Positions 13,975-28,380 are shown, numbered from the stretch's first letter. The stretch is DNA of 64,000 nt from Turritopsis dohrnii (GCA_027922465.2 BQMF02000232.1:186001-250000); one strand, 5' to 3'. Notes: generated by a model not told the origin, from the sequence alone. Translations and numbers: made by a program.

Positions 13975-14095
13975 CCAGTGGGCAAAATCGTCAAAAAATC
14001 ACTGCGACGGAGAGCATTTTTTATTGAAATTGTGTGTATATTTATATAGAAATGCACTCCTTCGCAGAGATTTTTATCAAATGTGCCGGCTGGGA
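13975..14095. mobile_element. Palindromic MITE family M1
   Basis: CCAGTGGGCAAAATCGTC start, GTGCCGGCTGGG end, with the same interior (CACTGCGACGGAGAGCA; TGCACTCCTTCGCAGAG). Lies just downstream of cyclase B. Confidence 0.75.
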
Positions 14096-14177
14096 GTATT
14101 CTTTCATATCCAAGTATAGATGCCTATAATTGAAAAATATTCTTTTTGAAAAGTTCGATGAAAAGCAATGTAATTGC

Positions 14178-14183
14178 TTTATT
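14178..14183 (-). promoter_or_regulatory. Candidate polyadenylation signal for cyclase B
   Basis: AATAAA on the minus strand, ~130 nt after the stop codon at 14311. No transcript support. Confidence 0.4.
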
Positions 14184-14310
14184 CCAATAATGGTAGTATT
14201 TCAGTTCAAGACAGAAAAACTTGTTACCATAACAACAGCTACACTGTTGTCCTCGGTAACCAGACAAGGAGTCAGGCTTTTTCACGTCTTTGTTGTAAGA
14301 TATCTATCTT

Positions 14311-17300
14311 TCATATATTTAGGGCGCTATTTTCGTAATGACCTGAAGGCAAACTACTAACAGTTCCATTTCTAGAACGCTCAAGAAGGTTGGCCATCTC
14401 GTTATCTCCGAAGTCTATCAGTTCATGCATTTCATTCTTTCGTCGTTCGCTGTTTTTCCTCGACCCTATCTTTTTACTGAATGGTAAACGCCCGTTCGCA
14501 CTCGATAGTCCATTGTGGCAGAATTTTTTCGACACGTGCTCGTTGGCTGGAACGGTTTGTGAACGTGGCAAATAGTCGGGCGTTAAAACGAGTTTGTGGC
14601 GTAACCTTGGCGAATCACGGAGTAGATCTTTCAAGGTGTGGTGGGGTGGTACGTTATTTTGATGATAAGAATCTTTCGTTTGTGTTGTACGCCTTCGTAA
14701 AAGATGTGGCGCCGCTCCCATCAACCAATACGTTTCAAGCTCTCCTTTACCCTAAACCAAAAACACGAAAGAATGGTATTCCAATCATTTCCTTTCGTCT
14801 TAATCAACTTGATATGAGTCATGTATTATGTAACTCGAAAAGTACAAATCTGAATATTGCAACCACAAACCTTGACGTCGATCACACCTCTCGGTTCGAT
14901 GGTGAAACCACCCAACGTGGTAAGAACATCTTTAACACTGCTACTCACATGGATACGAAGAGCTGAAAGACACAAACTCATTTCGACATTGGGAAAATGT
15001 TTTGGAAATGACAAAAAAGTTCTTGTTCATCCATTAAAACCGATGAAGTACATTTGTTTCAGCATCTAAGCTCGATTGCCTGATGTCATTCTTAAGCTAC
15101 AGCATATAGTTCACACTTCTCTACAACGGTAAAATATGGCTGGGTAAGTGAGGCAAAGCTTAGCCTTACTCTTTCCAATATTTTTAAATGTATTTCCACC
15201 ATCTTTAATCTCAAATGGTAGCGGATTCTTACATAAACATGCTCAGTTTCGATTTTGTTTTGATCATGTGACAATATATTAATGCTGATCTGCTTTTAAA
15301 TGTCACGTGACTGAAGGGAGTTACAAAAATTTTCAACAGCAGGCATAGTTCACAACTATGAGATATAATGAAGGATATCAGGCTAGAGGAGATGACTATT
15401 TCAGGCTATAACGATCTTACCATTTCCGGTACTTTCCATTCGTGATGCGACGTTAACAGTATCACCAAACAGACAGTATCGAGGCATAGCTGTACCAACA
15501 ACACCAGCTACTACAGGACCTATGATCAAACAAAAACGACGTGTGTACAAAATATTTAAACAAGAGAAAACTGTGCAGTTTGTTTTTTTTTACGATATCT
15601 GAAACGAGTCAGGTGGTTTTTTTGGCGAGAAGGCTTTGAACTGACTGGGAAAGTTAATGAACATTCGTCACAATAAAAATTTTCGAAAGGTAAATATTTG
15701 AACACGAGTTTTTGCAGTAGGTAACTTTTTTTTATTGACAGTGTTAGCATATGAAGAAAGTAAAGAACTTGGTTCAACACTCACCACAGTGGATGCCGAT
15801 TCGGATTTTCAGTTCCGTTCGGTTTGGCTTAATTTGCAGCAATTTCACATTCTCCAATATATCCAATGCTAACAAACTGATCTCCTTGGCGTGTTGCTTA
15901 CCGTTTCGTATGGGTAAACCAGACACCACCATGTAAGCATCGCCAATGGTTTCAACCTGAATCAAACACAATGCTCAAGCATGATTTGGGTGAGCAAGCA
16001 AAACTACTAGTTTCTGATAAAAATCTTGTAATTTTTGCCTGGGTTAAACGAGCAAAGTTTGGTTAATGTCTCGTTCTTTCAAACGAAAATAAGAGACCTT
16101 AAACCGTAAAGATAGTAGCTAAAAAAGGATAGGATTGCATAGCGAACGTATAATTAAAACATCCACAATAATAGCTGCTGATGAGAGAAATGGAAAATGT
16201 CAATAACTGAAAGAACAAGATGCCCTTACGGGCAGAAAGATTTCTGCAAAATCTTTTGAAGCATGAAAAATGAAATATGTTATGAAATTTATAAAATTCG
16301 ACAGAAAATGTTGAACGACCTAGGTGAGCTCGAACCACCGACCTCTCAGTTATCAGACAAGTCCACTAGCCAACTGCGCCACGGAAGCACATGTATTTAA
16401 TTATTGTATTAAAAGCTTTTTTGACTCTATTGTTTACAAAACGTTGAGAATTTCTTTTTAGTAAGAAACGATGATCACAGTCCAAGATAGTTATTAGTTT
16501 CTTCTACAAATTTTCTTTTTTAACTTAAAATATGTTTTATGTCTCAAAATACATTTAATATTGATCAAAGAAACTTTTGTAAATATATCGCTGACATGCC
16601 ATGCACGGTGCTTTGGTTTCATGTAAGTGCACGCATGAAATTTCAAAAAACCGCTAGGTTTGGACAGTAAGAAAAAAAAGAAGAAAACGAAAGCCGGTTG
16701 TAATAGCTTTCTTGCTTTCGCAGAAATCTAAATATTGTTGGTAAAAACGTTTGGAAAAGCAAGTCAAATATAGTTTGGAGGGAATTATAAGAACAGCAGA
16801 AATTGTCGCCATGGTTACGGAAAACGGTGAAAATTTTCTGAACATCTAGTGTAAATTCTTACAGCAAGTCCTAAAGCAAGTTGAATGAATAAAAAAATAT
16901 CGAAATGGATTTGTCGATTTCAAAAGAAGCACTCAGAATCAAATCTCATGTGACAGCACTTTTTTCATCCATATATTTATGTATTTAAAACGATTTAACA
17001 GATGTTATTTTAAACGTCTATGCAAAATATGAAACAACCATTGTTCATCAATGTTTGATTAAACAACATAGAAAAGGAAACAGATTACAGAACTTCAAAA
17101 TCCTTCTAAGTCATTAGCAAATACCACAGTGTAAACAGTACCTTATATACGTCATATTCCTTGGTGACGTTATCAAACATGGTGTAGAGGCTATTCAAGA
17201 GGTTAACAACCTCCATTGGAGATATAGACGAACAGATGGTTGTGAAGCCAACAATATCACTGAAATAAATGGTCACTTCCTCAAATGACTCAGCTTCTAC

Positions 17301-20300
17301 AGCTTTACCCTTCATCAATTGTCGTGCAACACTTTTCGGTAACATTCTTTCCAGCAAGGCTTCAACTTTATGTTTTTCTTCGATGAGAGAACTCGTTCGT
17401 TCTTCAACCATTTCTTCCAGGTCATCAGAGTATTTGCCCATCATGTATACCATGTTATCAAAGATATTCGTTTTTCTAAGAAAGAAAGAATTTTATAGGA
17501 TTATTTCATAGCAAAAAAATAATTGGAACAAGAGATATAGGAGTAATGTTTTCATGTACTGGATTCATCAAATTCAAATTTGAAATGTTTTCGGCCGACT
17601 AAAAGTGAAGTTGAGAAACGAAATTAATAAACTGAACTCACAATCCATTAGCTTTCATCATCACCTCCACATCTTTACGTAAGTCCGAAAAATGAGGTCT
17701 CTCTTCTGGGTTGTCAGCCCAGCAGTGCTTCATGATGTCTCGTAAACCTTCCGCCCCATCCAATAACTCCGATACAACGGGTCGGAAGGGTGGATCGTTG
17801 TGAGCCTTTACACGCTCAATAATGGCTAAAAAATATTAACACTAATATTTTAATATTTTCAACATACAAAATTACAACCTCCTCCTTGTTGGTCAAAATC
17901 CAATATGTAGACTATTGGAAGGTATAATCATATTAGGTACCAGATAGACAATACCTTCTGGGTCTTGATAGGAACTTCCCCAAGCACCATCTCTTGTATG
18001 ACATTCTTGTAATATGATAGCAAAACTGTAAATATCCCCTTTCTGACTTCCACGAGATGTTGCAGGAATGTTGAGGCGAAGCAATTCTGGAGCTTTCCAC
18101 AAAAGATCTGAAAGAAGGGCAACGAAACGTATAAGCTGATATGAACACAAAAAAATCTAACAGTATATAATAATAAAAGTAAGTTTTTAAACCCTTTTGA
18201 GCGATTGTACTTTAATCAGTCTTTTCACAAAAGCAATTTCAAGGAAGTTGTTCGTTTCACAGTATTTACACGAGGAAAACTACGAGACAAAGTTAAAAGG
18301 TACAATACAAAGTAACACTCACTGTTGAAAGGCTCGATGTCTACAGAATTGAGCGTTCCCTGTTTACTACGAAACATATTCAATCCAAAATCTGTAATCT
18401 TCAACACCCATCGACTGTCAATCACACAATTTGACGATTTCAAATTTCCATGAGATTTGATATCTGTTGAATGAAGATAACACATACCCTAAAATAAAAC
18501 ATTCACAACATTAAAAACGTTTCACATTTCATGAAGTGTGAACACGACTCCATATAAAAGGCTGGAATTACTAGAGCATCGAGATTATTATCGAGATCAC
18601 ACAAACAAAATACTGATCAATCTTAAATAGGTACCTTAATGATATCGTGTACTAGGGATAGAATGAATAAAGTATTCAACCGTATCTCAGTGTTCTCCAA
18701 GACATCCTGGAAGAAATCAACATATTTCATAACAAGTAGCAGTACCATGCTTTGAAACCACTAATTTCCATTATTTGTGACTTGTGATTACTCTTAAGAC
18801 ATACCTGCAAACTACCTTTAGAGGCATACTGAGTAATGACTAAAATATTGTTTGACTCCACACAGGCACCCACAAACTGATTCAAATTATCATGGCGGAC
18901 ATCTCTTATCTGTTTCAGTTCAATTAGAACACTTTTGTTGAGTTCAATGCTTCGTTTGTTGATCTTCTTAACAGCTACCAAAGTACCCTTGTATATAGCC
19001 ACTGTTGTGAACCTTTGTCGAGTACTAACTTCAAAGTTAACACTTAAAGTTTGACTAGTCTAAAAGATATGATTTAAGTTATAAGTTTTTTCTCTGAAAT
19101 TCACCATTTAGAAACTTTTCAGACACTAAAGCATCTGTTTTAAATCAACCTAATAAAAAGTAACTTCCTTACCAGGCTACCTAGCGATGAAGTTGATACA
19201 CTTCTCCAATCATGAAAAAACAAGTCACTAGGATCAATTTTCCACAGCTGACTTCGTAATGCCCGTTTTAAACGATAATTTCTTAAAAACCAATGTAAAC
19301 TAAATGACTAGATGAAGACAAATGGGAAACGAAGCAAAGAAAGATTGTTACCTGTAAAAAAAGATCAAGATGACAATCAGGAATATGACGATCATTGTCA
19401 CAGATATAACCAGTCCAACCAACGTAGCTTCTATAAAACAAAAATGATAGAGACCCTATGAAATTGTCAATGAAAAATGGGTATCATTCTAAAACAGGAA
19501 ACAATAACAAAGCTGCTTCACAATTTAAAGAAGACAGTGACTTACTACTGACAGTGTTCTTTCCGCATAACTCGCCATAAAATCCACAATCCGGTCGATC
19601 AGAAGGTGTTTTGCCAAGTTTCCAAACAACAGATACATTTGTAGGACTCAAATGATAAACCAGATTGGAACAAGACAAATTTGCACAGTTGGTTTGCATT
19701 GAATATACCTTTTTTGGAACAAATAAGTGTTCTAAAAAGCAGAAATACGTTTTGAATGTCAAGAAATCAAAGACTCAAAACTATGAAGCACCAAACCATA
19801 TTTTATCAAAAATAAAATATTCAATTTAAACAAATTATTCACTGAAAGTTCATGTAATTGTCCATCTTTTTTTAAAAAAAAGCTTCTATTCTCTCGTACT
19901 GCTGGTGCCTCTATGACAGTATATCTAATCTTTTACAAACCTTTGCTTGTAAAAAAATTGCTATTGTCAACAATTTTCTTCATATCTGCTTCAGTGAACT
20001 GGAACTGGTAAAGATGATAGTAGACCTGCACTTCTGCATTATAATTGACAATGTAATGAGAACCCTCTTTGCCTACAAGACATGGAAGCATAATAAAAAC
20101 ATATTGCATAATAACACACTGTTTTCCTTAAGTGTTATGACCACCTTACTTGTGAATTCTAGCCCTTTCATATTTTGAATGATTGCTGTGCCATTTGTTA
20201 TATTTTGTTTCTTTGAGATTGTTTTATTCAAGCCAAGTGCATAGAGCATAACAGAATCGTACAGACGATAAGCTTCTGGGGGTGGCTAGAAAGAGTAAAA

Positions 20301-23300
20301 AGAAAATAGAGAAATGTTAAATAAAGATTTTACTGATATAAAAATTTTAACAACACCAACAAAACATCTTTCTGTTTGACGATTAACAGCTGTTGAAATG
20401 CAAACAAACCAAACCAAACAAAACAAAAGCAAGGAAGTTTTGTTTCAAGCCTAACGAAATGTTATAGTAATCAAGATAAAACACAGCAATTAACAGAAAT
20501 TGACATTTACTAGATACTTACTTCTGAAGGCGGCTGCTCTGTTGTATTGACTCTTGTGTCATTCACTGTATAAGAGCCATCATGTTGTGAGCTCTTTTTC
20601 TTAATTACATCAAATGGTGCTCTTGTCATTCCTTGATTGACTCTATCTCGGAAACGTTCTACTGAGGTATTTGGAGACATCTCAACCTAAAAATACATTG
20701 GGCTATTTTGTCACTTTCCATTAATTTCTCTAGCTTGGAGGGCAATTAAAAAATATTATGAGTTACCTCAGGCATAAGGACAAGAACAGACTGGAAAGCT
20801 CTCACCAATGGAGCTCTGTTTTTATAAAAATGATCATGTGAGATTTGATCAGCTGTCCAAGGTAAGATCCACATGTAATTATGTGCATTCGGTTTTCTGA
20901 GAAGTTTGAAATTAGCTGCAAACGGATGCAATGCTATGAACACATATTCGCCATTTGTATAACCAAGCTCTTCAGCCAGTAATAAGAACTGACGAAGATA
21001 TGCTTTGTCAAGCATAAGCCAGACAACTGTAAGAAAAAAACCCAAAAAAAACAGCAATATGATGAATGTCAACACTTGACAAAATACCACTGCATGACTA
21101 CCTGCATAATGTTAACACAAATCTTTTAATTTACAACTCACATCAACTGCAAACAAAAAAACCCAACATACATGCTATTATGGATTAATTTGAAATATAT
21201 TTTCCTACACCAGCTGTCGACAACATGCGACCTTCCAATATTTAGGTTAAAACAAAACTTCAGAATAGCTGCCTAAATACCCTATTGCCCACCAAAAAAG
21301 ATGCATAATAGATTATTTTTCTGGCAGACATTTCTTCATTTTTAGAAGATTTTATGCCGGCTGTTTCTTGTAAGCTCTCAGAAATAGCCAATGTCTGGCA
21401 GCTATTTCAAACCCTGGGGATTGTTTATGGCTAGTGATACAGAAACCAAACATTTTAATGAAAATTTTTTTGCCCATCTCATCTCATTTTCATCATTGAG
21501 ATATTGTGGACCTTAAAAAGCTGTCAATTATTCTTTCTGAGATACTTGCCCCTAAACAGTGAATTCTGTTAGAACGACATACAATAGTTTCGCACTGACA
21601 CTGCACAATTCGGTCTATCATTTCGTATTTACCATGCTGCATTAGACAGACAAACAAGTATAGAGAGAAAAGATAGACAGAGAAATTTGGTAAAAATACA
21701 TTAAAAACACATCACAAAAAAACATTCACATAATTCACAATAGAAATGTCACTCCTAAATTATGCAGCACAATGTTAGCCGTGTTAATGAACAATTACAT
21801 TACATTAACACTACATACACGAGTGCACACAGCACGTAAAATTAAACACAATTAAACGACAGCCACAAGCTGTTCGATCACTACTTTCGTAGATGTAATG
21901 ACAAGTTTGAGATTATACGTACTTCTGGCTTTAGTCTCCAATTCTTTCAAAAATGGATCAAAAACATGATGCAGGCTTTCATATCGTACTTCACCAGCTT
22001 GACTAATTCCGTATTCTTCGGCTAATGTTATGTCTATTAGATGTTGAATTTTTTTATCAGATATATATTTCTTAAGAGCTTTATATATAGGCCTCCACAT
22101 ATGACTCCTATCGTAAAGTACAGCCATTTTTTGCCACTTAAAGTGCTTCATGACCGACATAATCATGTGAATAATATCAATATTCAATTCTGTTGTTCGT
22201 GCAAATGTAGGATAGCTCTTTTTATTGGATAATTCAGCTTCTGAGCAACTCTAAAATGTTAAAATAATAATCTTTATGATTTGTACTAAAGCTGTTATTT
22301 TTTTAAACAGAAAGTGTCACATATATTGACCTTTGACCTAAAAGTCTGCTGTATTGGAAAAGCTAGTTTCCATCATGTTTTTTGTTGCTTAGAAACAGAT
22401 TTTGTTTATCTTGATTGGTTATCAATTATTATGGTAGGTCAAAAATAATTCTATGGAAAAAATCATTCTGGAACAATGAAAACAAAATACCACAAATTTT
22501 TTGCTTTCAATTACAACATTGTGGAATAAAAGTGGTTTCACTGCAAAAATTCCAATACAGTCCTCCATTTAAACAAAGTTGATTAGCCAATTATTTCAGA
22601 CAATTTGTAGTTAATGATATGAAGATTTGTCAGCTTGCAGACAATCAAGATCCATTAGTTCATCTTAATTTAAACATACACTTGTCAACTTTCATTTTGA
22701 ACAACGTTTTGGTAAATTATTACTAATTATAGGGTTTCAGTTCAGTTTCAGTTTGGACCTAACAAATGATTCATTAAAACTAACAAAGTCGCAATCGGTA
22801 AATAAAAACCCTAAGTGTCTATGTATGTTTTACCAAAAAACCATGATTTTCATGTTAAATTTTGCACAAACATTTTTTGGCGTTATAATTCTATTCAATA
22901 TTGTAAACACAGGAAAAAACACAAGATAACTGTCAGTATTGGCGACAAAAAGGATTGTGTCAACTATTAAAAAAAACCACAAAAGATGTTTCAATTATGG
23001 GAGCAAAGAAAACATTAAATGGCAATTGTTAACCTAATTTCATTTTAGTGTAATCACTTTCCATTAAAGATACATAATTATAAAAGATGGTTATCAGGTT
23101 TTCTCTGTGTTTTTTGCTCCATATTTAATTTATTCAAATTTGAATGCATGAATTACAGAATAAGGTTACCTACACATTTTACAAAAGGTATAAAAAAATT
23201 ATGTTGCCATCTATTTTAAGAAATGATTATTTTCATATACGAAAATTTGACACTTTAAGCATTTTTAATACTCATTATTATTATTCTTAATCTTGAAAAA

Positions 23301-25646
23301 AAAGAAGAAAAATCTGCTTATGTTATAATTAAATAATCTGAAATAGATTTCCAGAATAAAAAACAAACAAATATGTTTTCAATGGTTAGTAAAAACCAGG
23401 CCTATAGAAACTAAATTGGATTTACTATTTAAATACATAAATTAGGAATTCAAAATATAGGAAAACTTTTTGTCTAAAAAAGCTAAAGCTAAGATGAGTA
23501 AATAAGAATAAGTTAGTCTTTTTACAGTTCAGGGAAAAGCTTATAATCCCAATTCCAATAATGGGGATATGAATTGAAATTTTCATGTAGAAACATCCCA
23601 TTACTCTCCATAATCATTTCAGAAAAAAAAGAAAAAAAAGTGGATTCCCATAAATTAACATTATAGACATTATAAACTTCAACAACTGAAATGAAAACAG
23701 AGCATATTTATTTTATTTCATAGATATACTATTTCGTTTCCACAGCTACTAAGTTCACATAATGAAATTCGTCATAAGTATATGTCACACGTATTTGGTA
23801 ATTTGACAAAAAGATAGCAAAAACAGATAAAGAGTTTCATTAGGAAACTTAAGATTTCAACGACAATGAAACTTTTTAAAGCTGACATCTTTTTAAAAGA
23901 TAAAAAAACTAAAGAGAAAAAAATCAAACAGTCTTATTTTACTTTTAAATAGAAGATAATAAAAAATAGCTGGTGATTTATAGTTTATCTTGAAAATACA
24001 TAATCCTATTTTATGTATACTAGTTCTTGAAAGAAAGGTTATTGGCAGCTATTAGAATACGTGACATGTCATAAACATAAGTAATAAACATCACATTACA
24101 AAAATCTTAACTTTTGTATAAATATTAACTCAAATAAATCCGCATGTCACCTTTTTTGAAAATGAATAAAACAGTATTTTTTATTGCTGTGATACTTGAT
24201 ATTATTACTTTGCCAGGTGACTTATATTGACAGGAAAATTAAATGTTTTTTAATCTTCATTTTTGAATTTACAAAAATTTGTATTAGATAGATTGATTAC
24301 TCGGTCAAAATCACAAAGTACCAGATAAACAATAAAGAAATGTTAACCCAATGTTTTTTGTTTGTATTTATATGATGTCATTATGATTCTAGAGGTCCAG
24401 TATATAGAACAAATCAAAATCTCTAGCTTGCTTAATACTCTTTTTATCAAAACATAATGTTTTATACAAAAGTTTTTCAGTGAAAGTGATCATGTTCTTA
24501 AAGTATAACAACAACTGCAATAGCAACCATGTTTTTACATAGCCTGATTAACACAGCTGTAAAAAAAAACTTTCTTTAATGGGTACATTACAGCTTAAAA
24601 CATGACGATGGTTTATTCAAGTGGTAACTTAATGGAAAAACCTGCAATTTACATATATCTATAGTTTTTCCATTTCGGCCTGATCTCAACTTAATGTTGG
24701 TAACAGTTTCAGTTGAATAAAAATTCATTATTATCACCTTAAAACTGTTGACACCTGTGAACTGATATTTTGAGTAACATAATAACTTGTACAAAACTGT
24801 ATATATATTTTATAATAGCTGTTCATATATGATGAGTTTAAGTAATTTGTTTCTTTTATTTATTTTATAGGGTTTTCTTTTCTTTACCAATATGTTATTA
24901 TTAATGAAAACCAGTCATTAACACACATAAAACAAATTTAATGAACAATTTCTGTGAGAGTGAACTGTAGGACCTGTATATAGAAAAAAAGGTTAAATTC
25001 AAAAATAACAAACTTTCTCTCAATGAGTTCTAACTAAAAATTAGATAACGATTTCAGACTAAAAAAATGCACTTACAACATATTTCTTATTCAATAAATC
25101 AGTCAAAATTATTAGAAACTCCTGTGAAATAATATAAAAAAATAACGTTAATCTTACCATAGATACCAGAGGCATATTCATAGCTGCAGCATTTGTTGCC
25201 ACAGCACGACAAGTGCAAGCATAACCAATGAAGGCATGAACCCCTCTTTGAATTTGATCAAACTGTCTTCTTACTGCTGTCAGTTCTTCACAATGAGTAT
25301 CCATTATGTCTTTATTCCATGCATATCTTAGCTTATAACCATTTAACAGATCTTTCCGTTTGTTTATATCTTCTACAGCTACAGCAGCTGCAGATGCAAA
25401 ATAATCTGGGTAATTATACCCTGTCCCAGAATATTTATCATAACAATGGTCACAAAAGGTCACAGGCAAATTCAAGGCAAATACTATTTCATTTTCTTTC
25501 CAGTCTTTTTTGGTAACATTAACTATATCTATAAATCCATCATCGTATGCGTCCATATTTCGTTGTTCCGCCTTTGCCATTGTCATAAATAACACGAACA
25601 TTAAAGTCCCCAATATCTCGCTAATATCTACACCAACCACCATCAT
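14311..25646 (-). CDS. Receptor (membrane) guanylyl cyclase B, complete, 19 exons, 1283 aa
   Basis: Single-pass receptor predicted to make cGMP from GTP. Exons: 25158-25646, 21923-22250, 20767-21026, 20522-20686, 20150-20285, 19941-20072, 19546-19731, 19352-19430, 19173-19281, 18805-19059, 18635-18706, 18323-18488, 17955-18107, 17642-17825, 17142-17475, 15785-15956, 15421-15519, 14871-14962, 14311-14751. The sum is 3852 nt, in frame, with stop at 14311. Order: signal peptide; ANF-receptor-like ligand-binding domain (to ~565; [19 protein letters not shown] is typical); transmembrane helix ~568-591; kinase-homology domain ~600-900 (VAVKKI lysine kept, HGNLKSSN replaces HRD, DFG kept, so probably a pseudokinase); coiled linker ~910-955; cyclase ~965-1150. 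Catalytic hallmarks are [11 protein letters not shown] (metal Asp), VETIGDAYM (guanine-selecting Glu, second Asp) and [11 protein letters not shown] (guanine-selecting Cys). A ~130-residue tail follows. The ligand is unknown. Exon 1 is unsplit, unlike gene C. Confidence 0.92.
16310..16385 (-). mobile_element. tRNA-like SINE head (not a functional tRNA)
   Basis: The minus strand reads GTGGCGCAGTTGGCTAGTGG (box A region), CTGATAA in the anticodon-loop position and GGTGGTTCGAGCTCACC (T-arm, paired). The 5' and 3' acceptor halves do not pair, so this is a SINE head or tRNA pseudogene in a cyclase B intron. Confidence 0.6.
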
Positions 25647-26439
25647 TGTTGTTTACAGTGTATTTCAGTTTCATCAACAAGCTACTCACTGAAACGCCAG
25701 TATTCGACGCACCGAAATAATTTATGATCGTTTTACAAAGTGTACTTTGTCAAGCATATACATTGTTTTCTGTTTGCTTTTTTAAAAAAAATCTTGAATA
25801 AAATCCCAGGCTAGCCGTGTTTAGTACTTATCATATTTTAAAACATATTCTTCATATATCTGTTAAAATATTCATATAACCGCATTGATTTAACCATTCA
25901 TTATTCAATAAATAATTTAAAATCCCTCTTTCTAGAAGCTGAATTCTTTCACGGAAAGAAGTTAAGGTATAATAGTTGTCAAAAGTATATCTCAGCTGTC
26001 AAAAGGTTCACGATACAAATAAAGAATAGTATTGTTTAGTTTTTCTCGGTAACTCATAAATTTTGTAAAGCATTTCTCTTTGAAGAAAAATTAATCAAGA
26101 CAACAATAAATATTAACAATGTTGGCAAACACTACTAAATTATTTTATGTAAAATCTTTAAACGAGTATTTGTATTTCTTAAATTCTGCGCCAGCTTATC
26201 GACTATGCTTAAAATGAGAAAAATGAATAAAATAGCAGAGGGAAACCATCCCCATACTTCGATCATGAGGCACATTTCACAAAGAATATTTGTGGCATAA
26301 ATTTTCCGAGAAATGTTCTACTCAAAGCAATAAAGAACGTTTATTTGGCACGTAAAGTCGAATTTTACGTTTTATTTGTGACTCATATAACAAGAATTTA
26401 ATTCTAGATCATAGTGCTTCGTCACAGTAATAACGAATT

Positions 26440-27127
26440 CAGTGCCGTAGACACGAAATTTTTTTAGGGGGGCCCTGATGTTTAGTATCTAAGGAGGCCC
26501 CACCATGGTTGGGGCCGAGGGGTCCGAAAATTTTTGGGATTTTATACCCTCTAGATTAGCTAAAACTGCATTTTCGAAAGTCAATTTTAAACAATAGGAT
26601 ATCCAAAATGACATAAAATTCTAGTATATTTTCAAGTTTCTAAGACTATCTTTGTTATAAACTCTGCATATATCCAATTACATTTTTGATAAGTACTACG
26701 ATGGTTATTGAAACAAAAATAGTAGCAAATGCTTTATAGCGCGAAGTGTCCAAAGATGTTTTTTCTTGTGTCGTATTTGTCGATGAACTCATTCGCAACA
26801 GCTTTTAAGTCCAGTTTATCAACAGCATCTTTGTGGATGTGAAGAACGAGTAAGTTATCTTTCCTCTTTATTGTTGTTATCATTCCTTTGAATCACCATA
26901 ATGCAACACTTGCTGCATTGATTTATCCTGTTATTTCGTTGTGTCGCGCGTGTCACCTCAAATGTGCAGTAAAAGGGGGAAATATTAAGCAAATATAAAG
27001 GAAATAAGGAAATGCAGACAACTCGAGAAGAAAACGTTATTTCTGACCTAAATCTAAAAAAAACCATAATCTGAAAAAATTTTGGGGGGCCCGGGCCCCC
27101 CTGGCCCCCCCGGTGTCTACGGCACTG
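26440..27127. mobile_element. Non-autonomous DNA transposon, CAGTGCCGTAGACAC termini
   Basis: 15-bp perfect terminal inverted repeats (CAGTGCCGTAGACAC / GTGTCTACGGCACTG), then GGGGGGCCC-rich subterminal sequence at both ends. GAATT flanks both sides, a possible 5-bp target duplication. 688 bp, no transposase. Confidence 0.8.
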
Positions 27128-27630
27128 GAATTTCGTTTGAAAGTATTATTTCTTGTTTTGGTAAGAAGAAAAAAGGATTTTATCTAAATGCAGATGCTGC
27201 TAAACAAATAAAACCCGTGAAAGATTATTGTAGTTTCCAAGGAAATTTACCCCAATTTTTTCTGGTTTGTCACTTAAAATGCTTTATCAATCATCTTGAA
27301 AATGAATTAATAATAAAATATTCAAAACGTACAGCAATCATGGAATTTTTGCTGTAGTGCATAAGCGACGACGTAACATGCAGAGCCATTGTTGGTGAGC
27401 GCGCGAACACAACAAAATTAACATCGTACTTTGACACCATTACGTTTAAGCCATTACCGAAACTAAAATTCTTACAAACCTGTCTGCTCTCCATTCCTTT
27501 TGTGCTTGCAAAAGTTTTCTTTATTTTCTTTATTTGTTCGTTAAGGTGGGTCCATTCATTAAACAGGACGGATTGCACAGGTGCCTTGAGAGTCACAGTA
27601 GTTAAGAGGAAAATATTGTTCAGTAAAGCT

Positions 27631-27957
27631 TCGAGGACACGAGCAACATTTTTCATGCGATTGCAACAAAATATCTTTTGTTGCAGTCGCACGTAGTGTC
27701 GCCTATATTGAATTTCTTGCAACAAAATACTGCGTGCTCACTCGGAAGCCAGGTTGTTATGGTTACCAAAGCAAACTTGTTTTGGCATGTCAGCAAAAAT
27801 AATCGAATATCATTGGATTAAAACAAAAAAAATATCAAACTGATTTGATATTTTTTTTTGTTGCTCCAACATTATGGGTGAAATTTGTTGCAGCAACAAA
27901 CAAATACAAAACAAATTTTTGTTGCAATCGCACGAAAGATGTTGCTCGTGTCCCCTT
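27631..27957. mobile_element. Foldback/MITE with ~38-bp inverted repeats
   Basis: GGACACGAGCAACATTTTTC at the left and the reverse complement of nearly the same sequence at the right (GATGTTGCTCGTGTCC). The arms extend through GCGATTGCAACAAAA. ~327 bp. Confidence 0.7.
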
Positions 27958-28380
27958 AGGTTAAGAGAATGTGAGATTTTTTGTACCTTCCAAAAAAACT
28001 TCGCTTACTCTCCAGTCTCAAGAAAGTCAGTCTTTTTATTTACCTTTTCTAAAAGCCTCGTTATTCCGCTTTTCCAGGAAATGCTTTCCTGAAAATGTTG
28101 GAGATGATTAATCGAAACGATTTTTACGCTTTAGCACGACAATTTTATAAATTATAGTCCAAGATGTAGTAAAGTCTTTGCTAAAAAATAAGACCAAGAC
28201 CAAACGAGAATTAACACAGTTGATAATAATTGAAACAATGTGCTAATTAAAATGACGTATTTTCCGAAAGTGTTGATAATCAAGAAGAAAAATTGTAATT
28301 TATTATAAGAATATTTCAAATCTATCTTTTAAAAAAAAGTGTTAATTTAGGTGTAAATGGTTACTTAAACCGTAAAGAGT

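Larger units (their letters stand above)
9193..14310. other. Intergenic region between the fibrocystin-like gene and cyclase B
   Basis: Holds the 5' flank of the fibrocystin-like gene, the duplication at 9882-10327, two palindromic MITE copies (10981-11099, 13975-14095) and otherwise unassigned AT-rich sequence. 11740-13450 shows no gene or element that I can name. Small open frames here lack domain signatures and splice support. Confidence 0.5.

Noticed and set aside
14481..14966. 161-codon open frame on the plus strand
   Set aside because: It is antisense to the last two exons of cyclase B, which have splice sites, correct phase and cyclase homology.
15092..15274. Possible extra exon of cyclase B
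   Set aside because: The flanking exons (15421-15519 and 14871-14962) already join in phase and match the family, so this is intron.
16310..16385. Functional tRNA-Ile gene
   Set aside because: The T-arm is good, but the acceptor halves do not pair and the anticodon stem is weak. It is better read as a SINE head.
18323..19059. Active protein kinase domain in the cyclases
   Set aside because: The HRD catalytic loop is HGN, as usual in the regulatory kinase-homology domain of receptor cyclases.
27291..27725. 144-codon minus-strand open frame
   Set aside because: Runs into the inverted repeat of the 27631-27957 element and has no recognisable domain.
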